From: CAMFLJ01 sp965279255
GTDB lineage: Bacteria; Actinomycetota; Acidimicrobiia; Acidimicrobiales; Acidimicrobilacustridaceae
Length of the DNA stretch: 64,000 nucleotides
Direction: 5' to 3'
Assembly (NCBI GenBank): GCA_965279255.1
Contig: OZ257146.1
Coordinates: 3,224,001-3,288,000 of the forward strand
In this document: positions 8,271-15,637 of the stretch, piece after piece
Layout: the number at the start of each line of letters is the position of its first letter
Numbering within the stretch: position 1 is the stretch's first letter
Program-made: the position numbers and the translations under genes
The notes under the pieces: generated by a model
Told to the model about the DNA's origin: nothing
The model's database searches: none
Seen by the model: the letters and a program-made list of their open reading frames with translations, nothing else

Positions 8271-8345
8271 ATGAGCTCCACCGCCCCCACCGTCCGGTCG
8301 GGTGGCGCGCCGCGAACACACCAGGGTGAAGCCGGCATGAGCTAG
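8271..8345 (+). CDS. Possible 24-residue leader peptide before the DUF6629 gene
   Basis: ATG at 8271 follows a -10-like TAGGGT (8260-8265), so the transcript could be leaderless. The frame encodes a 24-residue basic, unstructured peptide with mostly G/C third positions and stops at TAG 8343-8345. The stop abuts the GTG start of the next gene at 8346 in the same frame. A near-consensus ribosome binding site (AGGGTGAAG) lies inside this ORF and is better spaced for the ATG at 8337 than for 8346. Either this is a translated leader coupled to the next gene, or the next gene once began further upstream and carries a nonsense change. Confidence 0.35.
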   Translation: MSSTAPTVRSGGAPRTHQGEAGMS

Positions 8346-9032
8346 GTGTGCCTCTCCGCGCAGGGCGACCTCGTCGCCGGGGTGGTCGTCACCGCCATCG
8401 GCGTCGACGCCTGTCGCCACCTGAAGGGCCGCCACGAGTACCTGTTCGTGGCCGCGCTGCCGCTCCTGCTCGGGCTGCACCAGCTCACCGAGACCCTCGT
8501 GTGGTGGGGCCTGCAGGACAGCATCCCCGCCGCGGTCGGCGAGGTCGCGATGTGGATCTACCTGCTCTTCGCCTTCGTGGCCCTGCCCGTGCTCGTGCCC
8601 GCCCTGGTGCTCCGCCTCGAACCGGTCGGCCGACGGCGGCGCGTGATCACCGGGTTCCTCGCCCTGGGCGCGCTGGTCGGGGCCTTCCTGCTGGTGATGA
8701 TGCTGCGCACCCACCCCACTGCGGAGATGAGTGGGCTCCACATCAGCTACTCGATGGGCCTCGAGCACGGCGTGGTGATCGGGTTCTTCTACGTGATGGC
8801 CACCTGCGGCGCCATGCTCGCCTCGGGGCCGCGCCACGTCGTGTGGTTCGGTCTCGCCAACCTGGCCGCGGCCGCCGCGCTGGTGCGCCTCAGCGCCGAC
8901 GGCTTCGCGTCGCTGTGGTGCTTCTACGCCGCCCTCGCCAGCGGAGCGATCGCGCTCTACCTGCGCCTGGCCGGCGGGAGCACGGCGGACGAGGGGACGC
9001 ACCCCCGACCCGCCCCTCTGCCCCGGTCGTAG
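8346..9032 (+). CDS. DUF6629 family integral membrane protein
   Basis: 228 residues with six or seven hydrophobic helices. The N-terminus MCLSAQGDLVAGVVVTAIGVDA matches the typical MCFSA-type opening of DUF6629 proteins and LPLLLGLHQLTETLVWWG is the next conserved segment. That match supports the GTG at 8346 as the start even though no good ribosome binding site is right before it. Function of the family is not known. The C-terminus after the last helix is a short Pro/Ser tail. A nitrobindin-like gene follows 48 bp later. Confidence 0.85.
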   Translation: MCLSAQGDLVAGVVVTAIGVDACRHLKGRHEYLFVAALPLLLGLHQLTETLVWWGLQDSIPAAVGEVAMWIYLLFAFVALPVLVPALVLRLEPVGRRRRVITGFLALGALVGAFLLVMMLRTHPTAEMSGLHISYSMGLEHGVVIGFFYVMATCGAMLASGPRHVVWFGLANLAAAAALVRLSADGFASLWCFYAALASGAIALYLRLAGGSTADEGTHPRPAPLPRS

Positions 9033-9080
9033 ACTCCCGCCACTGTCCGCTGTGGGAGCGGCACGAATCAAAGGAGCGGC

Positions 9081-9632
9081 ATGGCAGACGAGTGGGGTCC
9101 TCTTTCCGGGCTGATCGGCGAGTGGGAGGCCGAAGGCGGCCTCGACACTGCGTACTCGCACTCCAAGGGCGAGGTGCTCGGCACCCCGTACCTCGAGCGG
9201 GTCACGTTCAAGCCGTTCGGCCCCGTCGACAACGGCAGCCAGAGCCTCTACGGCCTCGACTACAAGACCGCCATGTGGCGTGACGACGAGGAGAACCCGT
9301 TCCACACCGAGGTCGGGTACTGGCTGTGGGACTCCGCCACCGACGAGATCATGCGCGGCTTCGTGGTGCCCCGCGGCATCACCGTGCTCGCCGGCGGCAC
9401 CGCGGCGGCCGACGCCAAGAGCTTCACGCTCACGGCCACGCCCGGTGACCCCAACTACAACATCGGCGAGAACAAGTACCTCACCGCCAACGCGTCGACC
9501 ATCGGCTACACGGTCACCATCACCATCACCGACGACACGTGGTCGTACGAGGAGAACACGACGCTGCGGATGAAGGAGTTCCCGGAGCCCTTCGCCCACA
9601 CCGATCGCAACACGCTGCGCCGCAAGGCCTGA
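9081..9632 (+). CDS. Nitrobindin-like heme-binding beta-barrel protein
   Basis: 183 residues, FABP-like ten-stranded barrel of the THAP4/nitrobindin heme-binding family. Visible features are LIGEWEAEGG (GxWxGxG-like opening), the PFHTEVGYWLWD strand and the C-terminal HTDRNTLRR, where family members keep the proximal His and final arginines. Family members bind ferric heme b and react with NO or peroxynitrite, or carry other hydrophobic ligands. The ATG has AAAGGAG just upstream. The first Gly of the canonical G-W-x-G pattern is partly changed (EWEAEGG), so heme binding is probable but not certain. Confidence 0.82.
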   Translation: MADEWGPLSGLIGEWEAEGGLDTAYSHSKGEVLGTPYLERVTFKPFGPVDNGSQSLYGLDYKTAMWRDDEENPFHTEVGYWLWDSATDEIMRGFVVPRGITVLAGGTAAADAKSFTLTATPGDPNYNIGENKYLTANASTIGYTVTITITDDTWSYEENTTLRMKEFPEPFAHTDRNTLRRKA

Positions 9633-9692
9633 GCCCGCGCGATCGGCTTGGGGAGTGCACCGGCGGACCCTGTAGGGTTTTCGCCTGCGCCT

Positions 9693-9781
9693 GGAGAGGT
9701 GCCGGAGTCCGGTCGATCGGGCCTCCCTGCTAAGGAGGTGTGGTGTAACAGCCACCGTGGGTTCGAATCCCACCCTCTCCG
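9693..9781 (+). tRNA. tRNA-Ser(GCU)
   Basis: Acceptor arms GGAGAGG (9693-9699) and CCTCTCC (9774-9780), discriminator G at 9781. Anticodon stem CCTCC/GGAGG with loop CTGCTAA gives anticodon GCT at 9729-9731. Long variable arm as in serine tRNAs. CCA is not encoded. Confidence 0.97.
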
Positions 9782-9787
9782 CTCGCA

Positions 9788-9825
9788 CGATGGGCCCCGC
9801 TCCGGCGGGGCCCATCGGCTGTTTT
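9788..9825 (+). terminator. Intrinsic terminator after tRNA-Ser(GCU)
   Basis: Perfect 13-bp stem (9788-9800 with 9805-9817), tetraloop TCCG, then GGCTGTTTT. It starts 7 nt after the tRNA end. Confidence 0.88.
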
Positions 9826-9861
9826 CAGCCGGGCGTCAGGTGCGACGGGAAGACTGACCCC

Positions 9862-10866
9862 ATGCGACGACGAGCGGGCACGAGGACGGCGAGCGGCCTG
9901 GCTCTGGCCGTGGTGATGGTGGTCGCCGTCGCGGGGTGCGGCCGGAGTGACGACCGGGGCGCGGAGCCGTTCGAGGCCGGCGGCTCGGTGGTGGCCACGA
10001 CGTCCACGACGTCGGCGTCGGCGTCGGCGACCGAGGCCGCGGGCTGCACCACGCCGGCCGCCGCGCCGACGACCGTCGCCTACGAGCAGCTGCCGGGCGT
10101 CGACCCGAACCTGGTCAGCGTCGACGTGTACGGCCTGCCCGCCGGGTGCGGGCCCGCTCCCGTCGTGTTCTGGGTGCACGGCGGCGGATGGTCGAAGGGC
10201 GACAAGGCCAACGAGGGCACCGCCACCAAGGCGGCGTGGGCGGCGGCACACGGCTGGGCGCTCGTGGCGGTGAACTACCGGCTCTCGACCCCCGGCTCGG
10301 GCGTGGCGTGGCCGACCCACGGCCGCGACGTCGCCGCCGCGGTGACCTACACCCTCGACCACGCGGAGCAGTTCGACCTCGACCCCGACCGGGTCGCGCT
10401 CATGGGCCACTCGGCCGGCGCCCACATCGTCTCGTTCCTCGCCGTGGCCCCCGACATGCTGGCCGTGAGCGGTCGTGAGGCCCCGTCGGTCGACTGCCTC
10501 GTCGCTCTCGACACCGAGGGCTACGACCTGGTCGACCGGGTCGGCTCGGGCGGCGACATCACCGACGAGATGATCGCCAACGCCTTCGGCACCGGCACCG
10601 CCGCCCTCGACGCGGCCTCGCCCCTGCAGACCCTCGACGCCAGCGGGGGCACGCCCCCGGACGCCATCATCGTCACCCGCGGCGTGCCCCAGCGGAAGGT
10701 CCAGGCCACCGCCTTCGCCGACGCCCTGACCGTCCACGGGGCCCAGGTCACCGTCGTCGATGCCACCGGCTACAGCCACGCCGACGTGAACCAGCGCCTC
10801 GGCACCGCCGGGGAGACGGTCGTGACGCCGCCGGTCACCACCTTCCTGGAGTCGTGCCTGGCCTAG
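9862..10866 (+). CDS. Lipoprotein alpha/beta hydrolase (esterase family)
   Basis: 334 residues. Residues 1-26 form a lipoprotein signal: Arg-rich start, hydrophobic core LALAVVMVVAVAG, then Cys26 in AGC. A Thr/Ser/Ala-rich linker (about 42-65) leads to an alpha/beta hydrolase with oxyanion motif HGGGW (106-110), nucleophile elbow GHSAG (Ser184) and a C-terminal SHADVNQ likely supplying the catalytic His. HGGG is typical of the hormone-sensitive lipase/carboxylesterase group. The protein should be anchored outside the membrane and cleave small esters or peptidic amides. Start at 9862 is chosen because the signal sequence begins there. Confidence 0.87.
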   Translation: MRRRAGTRTASGLALAVVMVVAVAGCGRSDDRGAEPFEAGGSVVATTSTTSASASATEAAGCTTPAAAPTTVAYEQLPGVDPNLVSVDVYGLPAGCGPAPVVFWVHGGGWSKGDKANEGTATKAAWAAAHGWALVAVNYRLSTPGSGVAWPTHGRDVAAAVTYTLDHAEQFDLDPDRVALMGHSAGAHIVSFLAVAPDMLAVSGREAPSVDCLVALDTEGYDLVDRVGSGGDITDEMIANAFGTGTAALDAASPLQTLDASGGTPPDAIIVTRGVPQRKVQATAFADALTVHGAQVTVVDATGYSHADVNQRLGTAGETVVTPPVTTFLESCLA

Positions 10867-10957
10867 GGTCGCCCCCGTCGCCGTTCCGGCATGCGTGTCA
10901 CACCTCCAGGGGTGCAGAACGCAGGCCGGAACGGATCGGATCGGGCCGGGGGGATCG

Positions 10958-12481
10958 ATGGAGCTGTTGGTCGGGGACATCTTCGAGCAGGCGGCGGTGG
11001 CCGTCCCGAACCGCATGGCCGCGGCGCTGGGCGACCGCTCGCTCACGTTCGCCGAGCTGCGGGCGCTCGGTGCGGGGGTCGCCGCCCGGCTCCACGCCGT
11101 CGGGGTGGGGCCCGGTGACCGGGTGGCGGTGTGGTCGGCGACCGCGCTCGAGGTGGTGCCGGTGTTCGTCGGCTGCGCGGCGATCGGGGCGGTGTTCTGC
11201 CCGGTGAGCCCCCTTCTGTCTCCGGCCGAGGCGACGGCGGTGTTCGACGTGGCCGATCCGGTGATCGTCCTCGCCGACGCCGGACGGGCCGACGCCCTGG
11301 CCGGGCTCGACCTCCCGAGCGCCGTGCGGCGGGCGACCCTCGATCCCGTCGACGCCGGATCATCCTCGGCCACGGCAGCGGTGCCGACGCTGGCCGGGCT
11401 CGCCGGGCCCGACCCCTCCCCCGCTCCCACCCCGGACCTGCGCGAGACCGACCCCCACGTCGTGTTCTTCACCAGCGGCTCGACCGGCGTGCCCAAGGGC
11501 GTGGTGCTCTCCCATCGGGCCAACGTGCTGCGCTCCCACCCCGGCGCCCAGCTCGAGCCCCGGGGCGTGGCCGTGTGCATGTTCCCGATGTTCCACATGG
11601 CCCCGTGGACGATCTCGCTCCAGCAGTGGCACGCCCGCGACGGCGTCGCCTACGTCGAGGCCGCCACCGCCGACGAGATCTGCGGCGCGGTGGTGCGGCA
11701 CCGGGCCGAGCGACTCAACGCCATCCCCGCGGTGTGGCAGCGGCTCCTCGATCACCTGGCCTCCGACGCAGCGCCCGGCGACGAGCTGGCGACCATCCGC
11801 TTCGCCGACACCGGCACGTCGGCCACCCCGCCGGCGCTGATGGCGGCGCTCACGGCCGCCCTGCCCGACGCCGACGTCCGCATCTTCTACGGCTCGACCG
11901 AGGCCGGGAACGTGGCCGCCCTCGACCACGTCGACATCGCCCGCAAGCCCGGCCGCATCGGCGTGCCGAGCGTGGCCACGACCCTGCGCCTCGACGAGAC
12001 CGGCGAGCTGTGGGCCCGCAACCCGGTGCTGTTCGACGGCTACCTGAACCAGCCGGAGGCCACGGCCGAGGTGCTGGTCGACGGCTGGTACCGCACCGGC
12101 GACCTGGCCGAGGTCGACGACGAGGGCTTCTGGTCGATCGTGGGCCGGGCGCGCGACATCATCCGCACCGGCGGCGAGACGGTGGCCCCCGCCGAGGTCG
12201 AGGTGGCGCTGTCGGCCCACCCCGCGCTGGCCGACGTGGCGGTGGTGGGCATCCCCGACGACCGGTGGGGCGAGGTCGTGTGCGCGGTGGCGGTGGTCGC
12301 CCCGGGCGAGGCCGGGCCTCCGACCGTCGACGAGCTGCGCGACTGGTGCGAGGGCCGGCTCGCCGGGTTCAAGCGGCCCCGCCGCCTGGTCGTGGTGGGG
12401 GAGATCCCGCGCACCGCCGCCACCCGTCAGGTCCAGCGCAAGGTGCTGGTCGAGCGCATCCAGTCCGGCGAGCTCCCCTGA
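10958..12481 (+). CDS. Class I adenylate-forming acyl-CoA ligase
   Basis: 507 residues. Activates a carboxylic acid to acyl-AMP and then transfers it to CoA. ATP-binding motif FTSGSTGVPKG (171-181), YGSTEAGN (about 310-317), hinge motif YRTGDLAEVDDEGFWSIVGR followed by ARDIIRTGGETV, and the catalytic Lys region RQVQRKVL near the C-terminus are all present. ATG with a GGGGGGAT purine tract upstream. It converges with the 2-oxoacid oxidoreductase operon, separated by a hairpin pair. The FWSIVGRARDIIRTGG pattern fits fatty-acid or aromatic acid CoA ligases; the exact acid is unknown. Confidence 0.92.
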   Translation: MELLVGDIFEQAAVAVPNRMAAALGDRSLTFAELRALGAGVAARLHAVGVGPGDRVAVWSATALEVVPVFVGCAAIGAVFCPVSPLLSPAEATAVFDVADPVIVLADAGRADALAGLDLPSAVRRATLDPVDAGSSSATAAVPTLAGLAGPDPSPAPTPDLRETDPHVVFFTSGSTGVPKGVVLSHRANVLRSHPGAQLEPRGVAVCMFPMFHMAPWTISLQQWHARDGVAYVEAATADEICGAVVRHRAERLNAIPAVWQRLLDHLASDAAPGDELATIRFADTGTSATPPALMAALTAALPDADVRIFYGSTEAGNVAALDHVDIARKPGRIGVPSVATTLRLDETGELWARNPVLFDGYLNQPEATAEVLVDGWYRTGDLAEVDDEGFWSIVGRARDIIRTGGETVAPAEVEVALSAHPALADVAVVGIPDDRWGEVVCAVAVVAPGEAGPPTVDELRDWCEGRLAGFKRPRRLVVVGEIPRTAATRQVQRKVLVERIQSGELP

Positions 12482-12485
12482 CCCT

Positions 12486-12593
12486 GTGGCTCGTTTCGGC
12501 ACGCTGGAGCGTGCTCGATCGAGCCACGGCACCCCCGAACGGCCACCCGGTGGCTCGTTTCGGCACGCTGGAGCGTGCTCGATCGAGCCACGG
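12486..12593. repeat. Tandem paired hairpins, locus B (64-bp period)
   Basis: A 44-nt unit occurs exactly twice (12486-12529 and 12550-12593). Each unit folds with outer arms GTGGCTCG/CGAGCCAC and inner arms GCACGC/GCGTGC closed by TGGA. The element fills the whole gap between two convergent genes, 4 bp from either stop codon, so it probably acts as a bidirectional terminator. Its outer stem shares TGGCTC/GAGCCA with loci A and C, but the remaining sequence differs. Confidence 0.88.
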
Positions 12594-12597
12594 GGGG

Positions 12598-13398
12598 TCA
12601 GGGGGCGGTGATGTCCTTGAGGACGCCGCCGGCGTGCACGGCGGCGATGGTGTCGTCGAGGTAGCCGGGCGCTTCCTGGGTCTCGATGAACCAACCCGTG
12701 GGGCACATCGTGAGGATCTCGACGAACGAGAACCCGAGGCCCTGGCGCTGCACCTCGATGGCCTTCTCGATCATGCGCTTGGTGCGGCTCACGTTGCCGG
12801 CGTTGTTGACCGCGCCCCTGGCCACGTAGGCCGCGCCCTCGAGCCCGGCGAGCACCGAGGCCATCTGGATCGGGTAGCCGTGGTCAGCGGCGTTGCGGCC
12901 CTCGAGCGAGTTCTTGGTGCGCTGGCCGAGCGTGGTGGTGGCCGTCATGTGGCCCCCGGTCTCGCCGAACACCCCGTTGTTGAGGAGGATGCAGGTGATC
13001 AGCTCGCCCCGGGCGGCGGCGTGCACGACCTCCTGCAGGCCCTCGTTCACCATGTCGCCGTCGCCCTGGATGGTGACGGCGATGGTGTCCGGCTTGGCCC
13101 GCTTCACCCCGGTGGCGAGCGATGGCGCCCGGCCGTGCAGGGCCTGCAGCACCTCGCAGTCGAGGTTGTTGGAGAAGGCGGTGTAGCAGCCGATGCCGAA
13201 CACGGCGATGGCCCGTTGCATGAGCCCCTGCTCGGCGATGACCTCCATCACCGAGCGCATGGCGATGGGCTCGCCACAACCGGGGCAGAGGTTGTGGGCG
13301 CCCACGTCGATCAGGGCGGGGGTGAAGTCGTCGACGAGATGGGCGCCCTCGCCCGGCGGCGTGTCGGTCGGGAGGATGCGGAGCAGGTCGTCGGTCAT
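12598..13398 (-). CDS. 2-oxoacid:ferredoxin oxidoreductase, beta (TPP) subunit
   Basis: 266 residues. Binds thiamine diphosphate and decarboxylates the 2-oxoacid. CPGCG (38-42), where a CxxC supplies cluster ligands, GIGCYTAFSNN, and the Mg-TPP motif GDGDMVNEG (112-120) followed by NN (LLNNGVFG) are all in place. The HGRAPSLATGVKRAKPD segment matches KorB/VorA-type subunits. Start at 13398 overlaps the alpha subunit stop by ATGA. Last gene of the gamma-delta-alpha-beta operon. Activity would be 2-oxoacid + CoA to acyl-CoA + CO2 with reduced ferredoxin. Confidence 0.93.
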   Translation of the reverse strand: MTDDLLRILPTDTPPGEGAHLVDDFTPALIDVGAHNLCPGCGEPIAMRSVMEVIAEQGLMQRAIAVFGIGCYTAFSNNLDCEVLQALHGRAPSLATGVKRAKPDTIAVTIQGDGDMVNEGLQEVVHAAARGELITCILLNNGVFGETGGHMTATTTLGQRTKNSLEGRNAADHGYPIQMASVLAGLEGAAYVARGAVNNAGNVSRTKRMIEKAIEVQRQGLGFSFVEILTMCPTGWFIETQEAPGYLDDTIAAVHAGGVLKDITAP

Positions 13399-14495
13399 CG
13401 GGTCACTCCTGCGGGGAGGCAGCCGGCGGACTCGCACAGGCGGAGGATGCGGGCCCGGATCTCGGGGACGGTGATGTCGGGGCCGATGCCGAAGCCGGAG
13501 CCGTCGAGCGTGAGCCCGCCGATGGCCTCGACGGGCGAGGCGCCGAGCACGGCGAGGCGCACGTCGTCGATCATCTGGCCGGCGCTGTTCTCGTAGACAC
13601 CCACGACCCGGGCGGTCTCCGCCGCCGCTCGCACCGCACCGCTCGGGAACGGGAACAGGGTGATCGGCCGCACGTAGCCGACCGGCACCCCTTCGCCGCG
13701 GAGCTGGTTCACGACGTAGCGGACGAACTTGCCGGGGGTGCCGAAGGCGACGACCACGACCTCCGCGCCGTCGAGGTGGCCGGTCTCCACCATTGGCTCG
13801 ACCGAGGCGATCATCTCGGCCTGATGGGCGAGCACCCGGTGGTAGTAGTCGGCGAGGTCGTAGCCGACGTCGTCGCGCTGCTTGAGGTCACCGAGCGGTG
13901 AGACCAGCCGGGCGCCGCCGCTGCCGCCCGTGGCGCCGGTGAGGGCCCACGTGTTCTCGGGCAGCGGGCCGAAGTCGATGGGCTCGATGTCGACCGACTG
14001 GTAGGTGTGGGCGATGTAGTAGTCGCCGTAGAGGACCACCGGGTTGCGCCAGCGGTCGGCCAGGTGGAACGCCAACTGGGCCAGCTCGGCCGCCTCGGCG
14101 ACGTCCATCGGGGCGAGCACGATGCGGCGCTGGTCGCCGTGCCCGCCACGGGTGGCCTGCCAGTACTCGGCCTGCGAGCGGGCCATGTGCACGATCACCA
14201 TCGGGAGCCGGGCCAGCGACAGCTCGCTGATCGACTCCTGCATGAGGGCGAGGCCCTGGCCGGTCGAGCCGGTGGCGCTGCGGGTGCCGGTGGCGGCCGC
14301 GCCCCAGGCCATGCCCACCGCCTCGAGCTCGCTCTCGGCGTTCATGCACACCCCGCCCACGGGCGGCAGCTTCTTGGCCATGCCCTCGAGCACCTCGGTG
14401 AACGGGGTCATCGGGTAGCCGGCGAAGAACCGGCAGCCGGCGGCGACCATGGCCTCGGCGACGGCCTCGGAGCCCTCCATCAGTCGCGGCGCCAT
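13395..14495 (-). CDS. 2-oxoacid:ferredoxin oxidoreductase, alpha subunit
   Basis: 366 residues. Contains the pyrimidine-binding domain of the TPP enzyme (GSEAVAEAMVAAGCRFFAGYPMTPFTEV, then NAESELEAVGMAWGAAATG and the TGSTGQGLALMQESI segment) and the transketolase C-terminal-like domain (VVVVAFGTPGKFVRYVV, RPITLFPFP, VYENSAGQMIDDVRLA). Length and order match KorA/VorB-type alpha chains from four-subunit enzymes. It starts within the delta subunit stop (ATGA at 14495) and ends within the beta subunit start. Which acid is used (2-oxoglutarate, branched-chain 2-oxoacid or pyruvate) cannot be fixed from these motifs. Confidence 0.92.
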   Translation of the reverse strand: MAPRLMEGSEAVAEAMVAAGCRFFAGYPMTPFTEVLEGMAKKLPPVGGVCMNAESELEAVGMAWGAAATGTRSATGSTGQGLALMQESISELSLARLPMVIVHMARSQAEYWQATRGGHGDQRRIVLAPMDVAEAAELAQLAFHLADRWRNPVVLYGDYYIAHTYQSVDIEPIDFGPLPENTWALTGATGGSGGARLVSPLGDLKQRDDVGYDLADYYHRVLAHQAEMIASVEPMVETGHLDGAEVVVVAFGTPGKFVRYVVNQLRGEGVPVGYVRPITLFPFPSGAVRAAAETARVVGVYENSAGQMIDDVRLAVLGASPVEAIGGLTLDGSGFGIGPDITVPEIRARILRLCESAGCLPAGVTR

Positions 14496-14827
14496 CAGCT
14501 CTGCTCCCCTTCAGTCGTCCCGGTCGTCCCGGTCGTCCCGGTCGTCCCGGTCGTCCCGCCGGCGTCGGCGATGACGTCCTCGCCCACCTCGATGTCGAGG
14601 GGCGTGTCGTACTTGTAGACCTGGAACACGAAGTCCGGGCAGATCTGCGAGCAGGCCTTGCACCCGGTGCAGCCGGCGAGCAGCTGCGGGTAGCGGTAGC
14701 CCCGCTCGTTGAGCTCGTGGACCGTCATCAGCAGCACCTGCGGCGGGCAGGCGTCGATGCAGAGGTCGCAGCCCTTGCAGGCCTCCTTGTCGATCACGAC
14801 GGTGCCACGGGTGCGCACGGTGGTCAT
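14495..14827 (-). CDS. 2-oxoacid:ferredoxin oxidoreductase, delta (4Fe-4S ferredoxin) subunit
   Basis: 110 residues with two 4Fe-4S motifs, CKGCDLCIDACPP (about 17-29) and CTGCKACSQICPD (53-65), which pass electrons to soluble ferredoxin. Residues 30-50 link them. The C-terminus from about residue 91 is a low-complexity (GTT)n tail encoded by five copies of a 9-bp unit (14514-14558), then GEQS. Start at 14827 overlaps the gamma subunit stop by ATGA. The tail has no counterpart in typical delta subunits and is likely a slippage-prone addition. Confidence 0.92.
   Translation of the reverse strand: MTTVRTRGTVVIDKEACKGCDLCIDACPPQVLLMTVHELNERGYRYPQLLAGCTGCKACSQICPDFVFQVYKYDTPLDIEVGEDVIADAGGTTGTTGTTGTTGTTEGEQS
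14514..14558. repeat. 9-bp tandem repeat (5 copies) inside a coding region
   Basis: GTCGTCCCG repeated five times without interruption. Because 9 is a multiple of 3, copy number change would alter the Gly-Thr-Thr tail of the delta subunit without a frameshift. Confidence 0.95.
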
Positions 14828-15402
14828 CGGGCGGCCTCCAGCTCGGTCCAGGCGGCGGGTGCGTCGGCCACGGCCGCGTCCCATCCGGCGGCGAGGGCCG
14901 CATGGTTGAGGTCGCGGTGCTGCTGGCGGTACGGCGGGAGCGACTCGTCGATGGCGGCGTCGACGGCCGCTCGGGTCAGCAGGCCGGTGGAGCCGCAGAT
15001 GGCGCCGAGCATCACGATCGAGGCGCACATCAGTGAGGCGGCGTCGACGGCGATGTCGGTGGCGGCGATGCCCACGGTGCGGCCGGCGAACCCGGCGTCG
15101 CCCTCGACCACCGAGGTGTTCACGAACAGCACGCTGTCGGGGCGGAGCTTCTCGACCAGCCCGGGCAGGTAGGCGTGGTGCATGGCCATGCCCAGCCAGC
15201 CGGCCGACACCACCGGGGGGGCCATGACCGGGCCCTGGGCGATCACGAGGGTGGCGTCGGTGTTGCCGCCGCGCATCATGCCGCCGTAGCTGCCGAACAT
15301 CTGGACCTGCAGGCCCTCGAGCACGGCGGCCCGGGCCATCACCTGGGCGGCGAGCTGCACGCCCTGCCCCCCGATGCCCGTGGCGATGAGCTCCCGTTCC
15401 AT
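14824..15402 (-). CDS. 2-oxoacid:ferredoxin oxidoreductase, gamma subunit
   Basis: 192 residues, the usual length for the CoA-binding-associated gamma chain. The family opening GIGGQGVQLAAQVMARA and FGSYGGMMRGGNTDATLVI are clear. First gene of the operon; GGAAGGAGG precedes the ATG at 15402. Promoter region holds two operator-like inverted repeats (15444-15460, 15465-15481). The -10 candidate TACCGT lies just downstream of the first operator, so the regulator would block RNA polymerase. Confidence 0.93.
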   Translation of the reverse strand: MERELIATGIGGQGVQLAAQVMARAAVLEGLQVQMFGSYGGMMRGGNTDATLVIAQGPVMAPPVVSAGWLGMAMHHAYLPGLVEKLRPDSVLFVNTSVVEGDAGFAGRTVGIAATDIAVDAASLMCASIVMLGAICGSTGLLTRAAVDAAIDESLPPYRQQHRDLNHAALAAGWDAAVADAPAAWTELEAAR

Positions 15403-15443
15403 CGGCGTCCTCCTTCCGGCCCGACGACCCTGCCGACGGTAGG

Positions 15444-15481
15444 CCAGAACACTGTTCTCAGCAATCGGAACACGGTGCTGA
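15444..15481. promoter_or_regulatory. Candidate TetR operators upstream of the oxidoreductase operon
   Basis: CCAGAACACTGTTCTCA at 15444-15460 contains the inverted repeat GAAC-N3-GTTC. A second, degenerate copy (TCGGAACACGGTGCTGA, 12 of 17 positions equal) lies at 15465-15481, exactly two helical turns away. The first is nearly identical to the site in front of the TetR gene at 16347. Confidence 0.65.
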
Positions 15482-15519
15482 CCGTCGCGGGTCTCCTGAC
15501 CCTCCCCTCCCTCTCCCCC

Positions 15520-15628
15520 AAAGGTGGCTCACCTCGTACAGCCCGCCGCAGCCCGTGAGCCACCTTTCGGTCGACGCACCAAAGGTGGCTCACCTCGTGC
15601 AGCCCGCCGCAGCGGGTGAGCCAACTTT
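15520..15628. repeat. Tandem paired hairpins, locus C (61-bp period)
   Basis: Two copies with left arm AAAGGTGGCTCAC at 15520-15532 and 15581-15593. The right arms (15555-15567 and 15616-15628) pair perfectly in the first copy and with one mismatch in the second. The loops are also near identical (CTCGTACAGCCCGCCGCAG versus CTCGTGCAGCCCGCCGCAG). Ends 10 bp from the 3' end of the TetR gene. Confidence 0.87.
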
Positions 15629-15637
15629 GGAGTGCGG

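Noticed and set aside
8129..9781. tRNA-Ser genes as integration sites
   Set aside because: No integrase, no duplicated tRNA 3' end and no phage or plasmid gene between or near them.
11131..13596. 821-residue alternative frame across the acyl-CoA ligase and beyond
   Set aside because: Arg-rich out-of-frame shadow; ligase motifs are in the other frame and the ligase ends at 12481.
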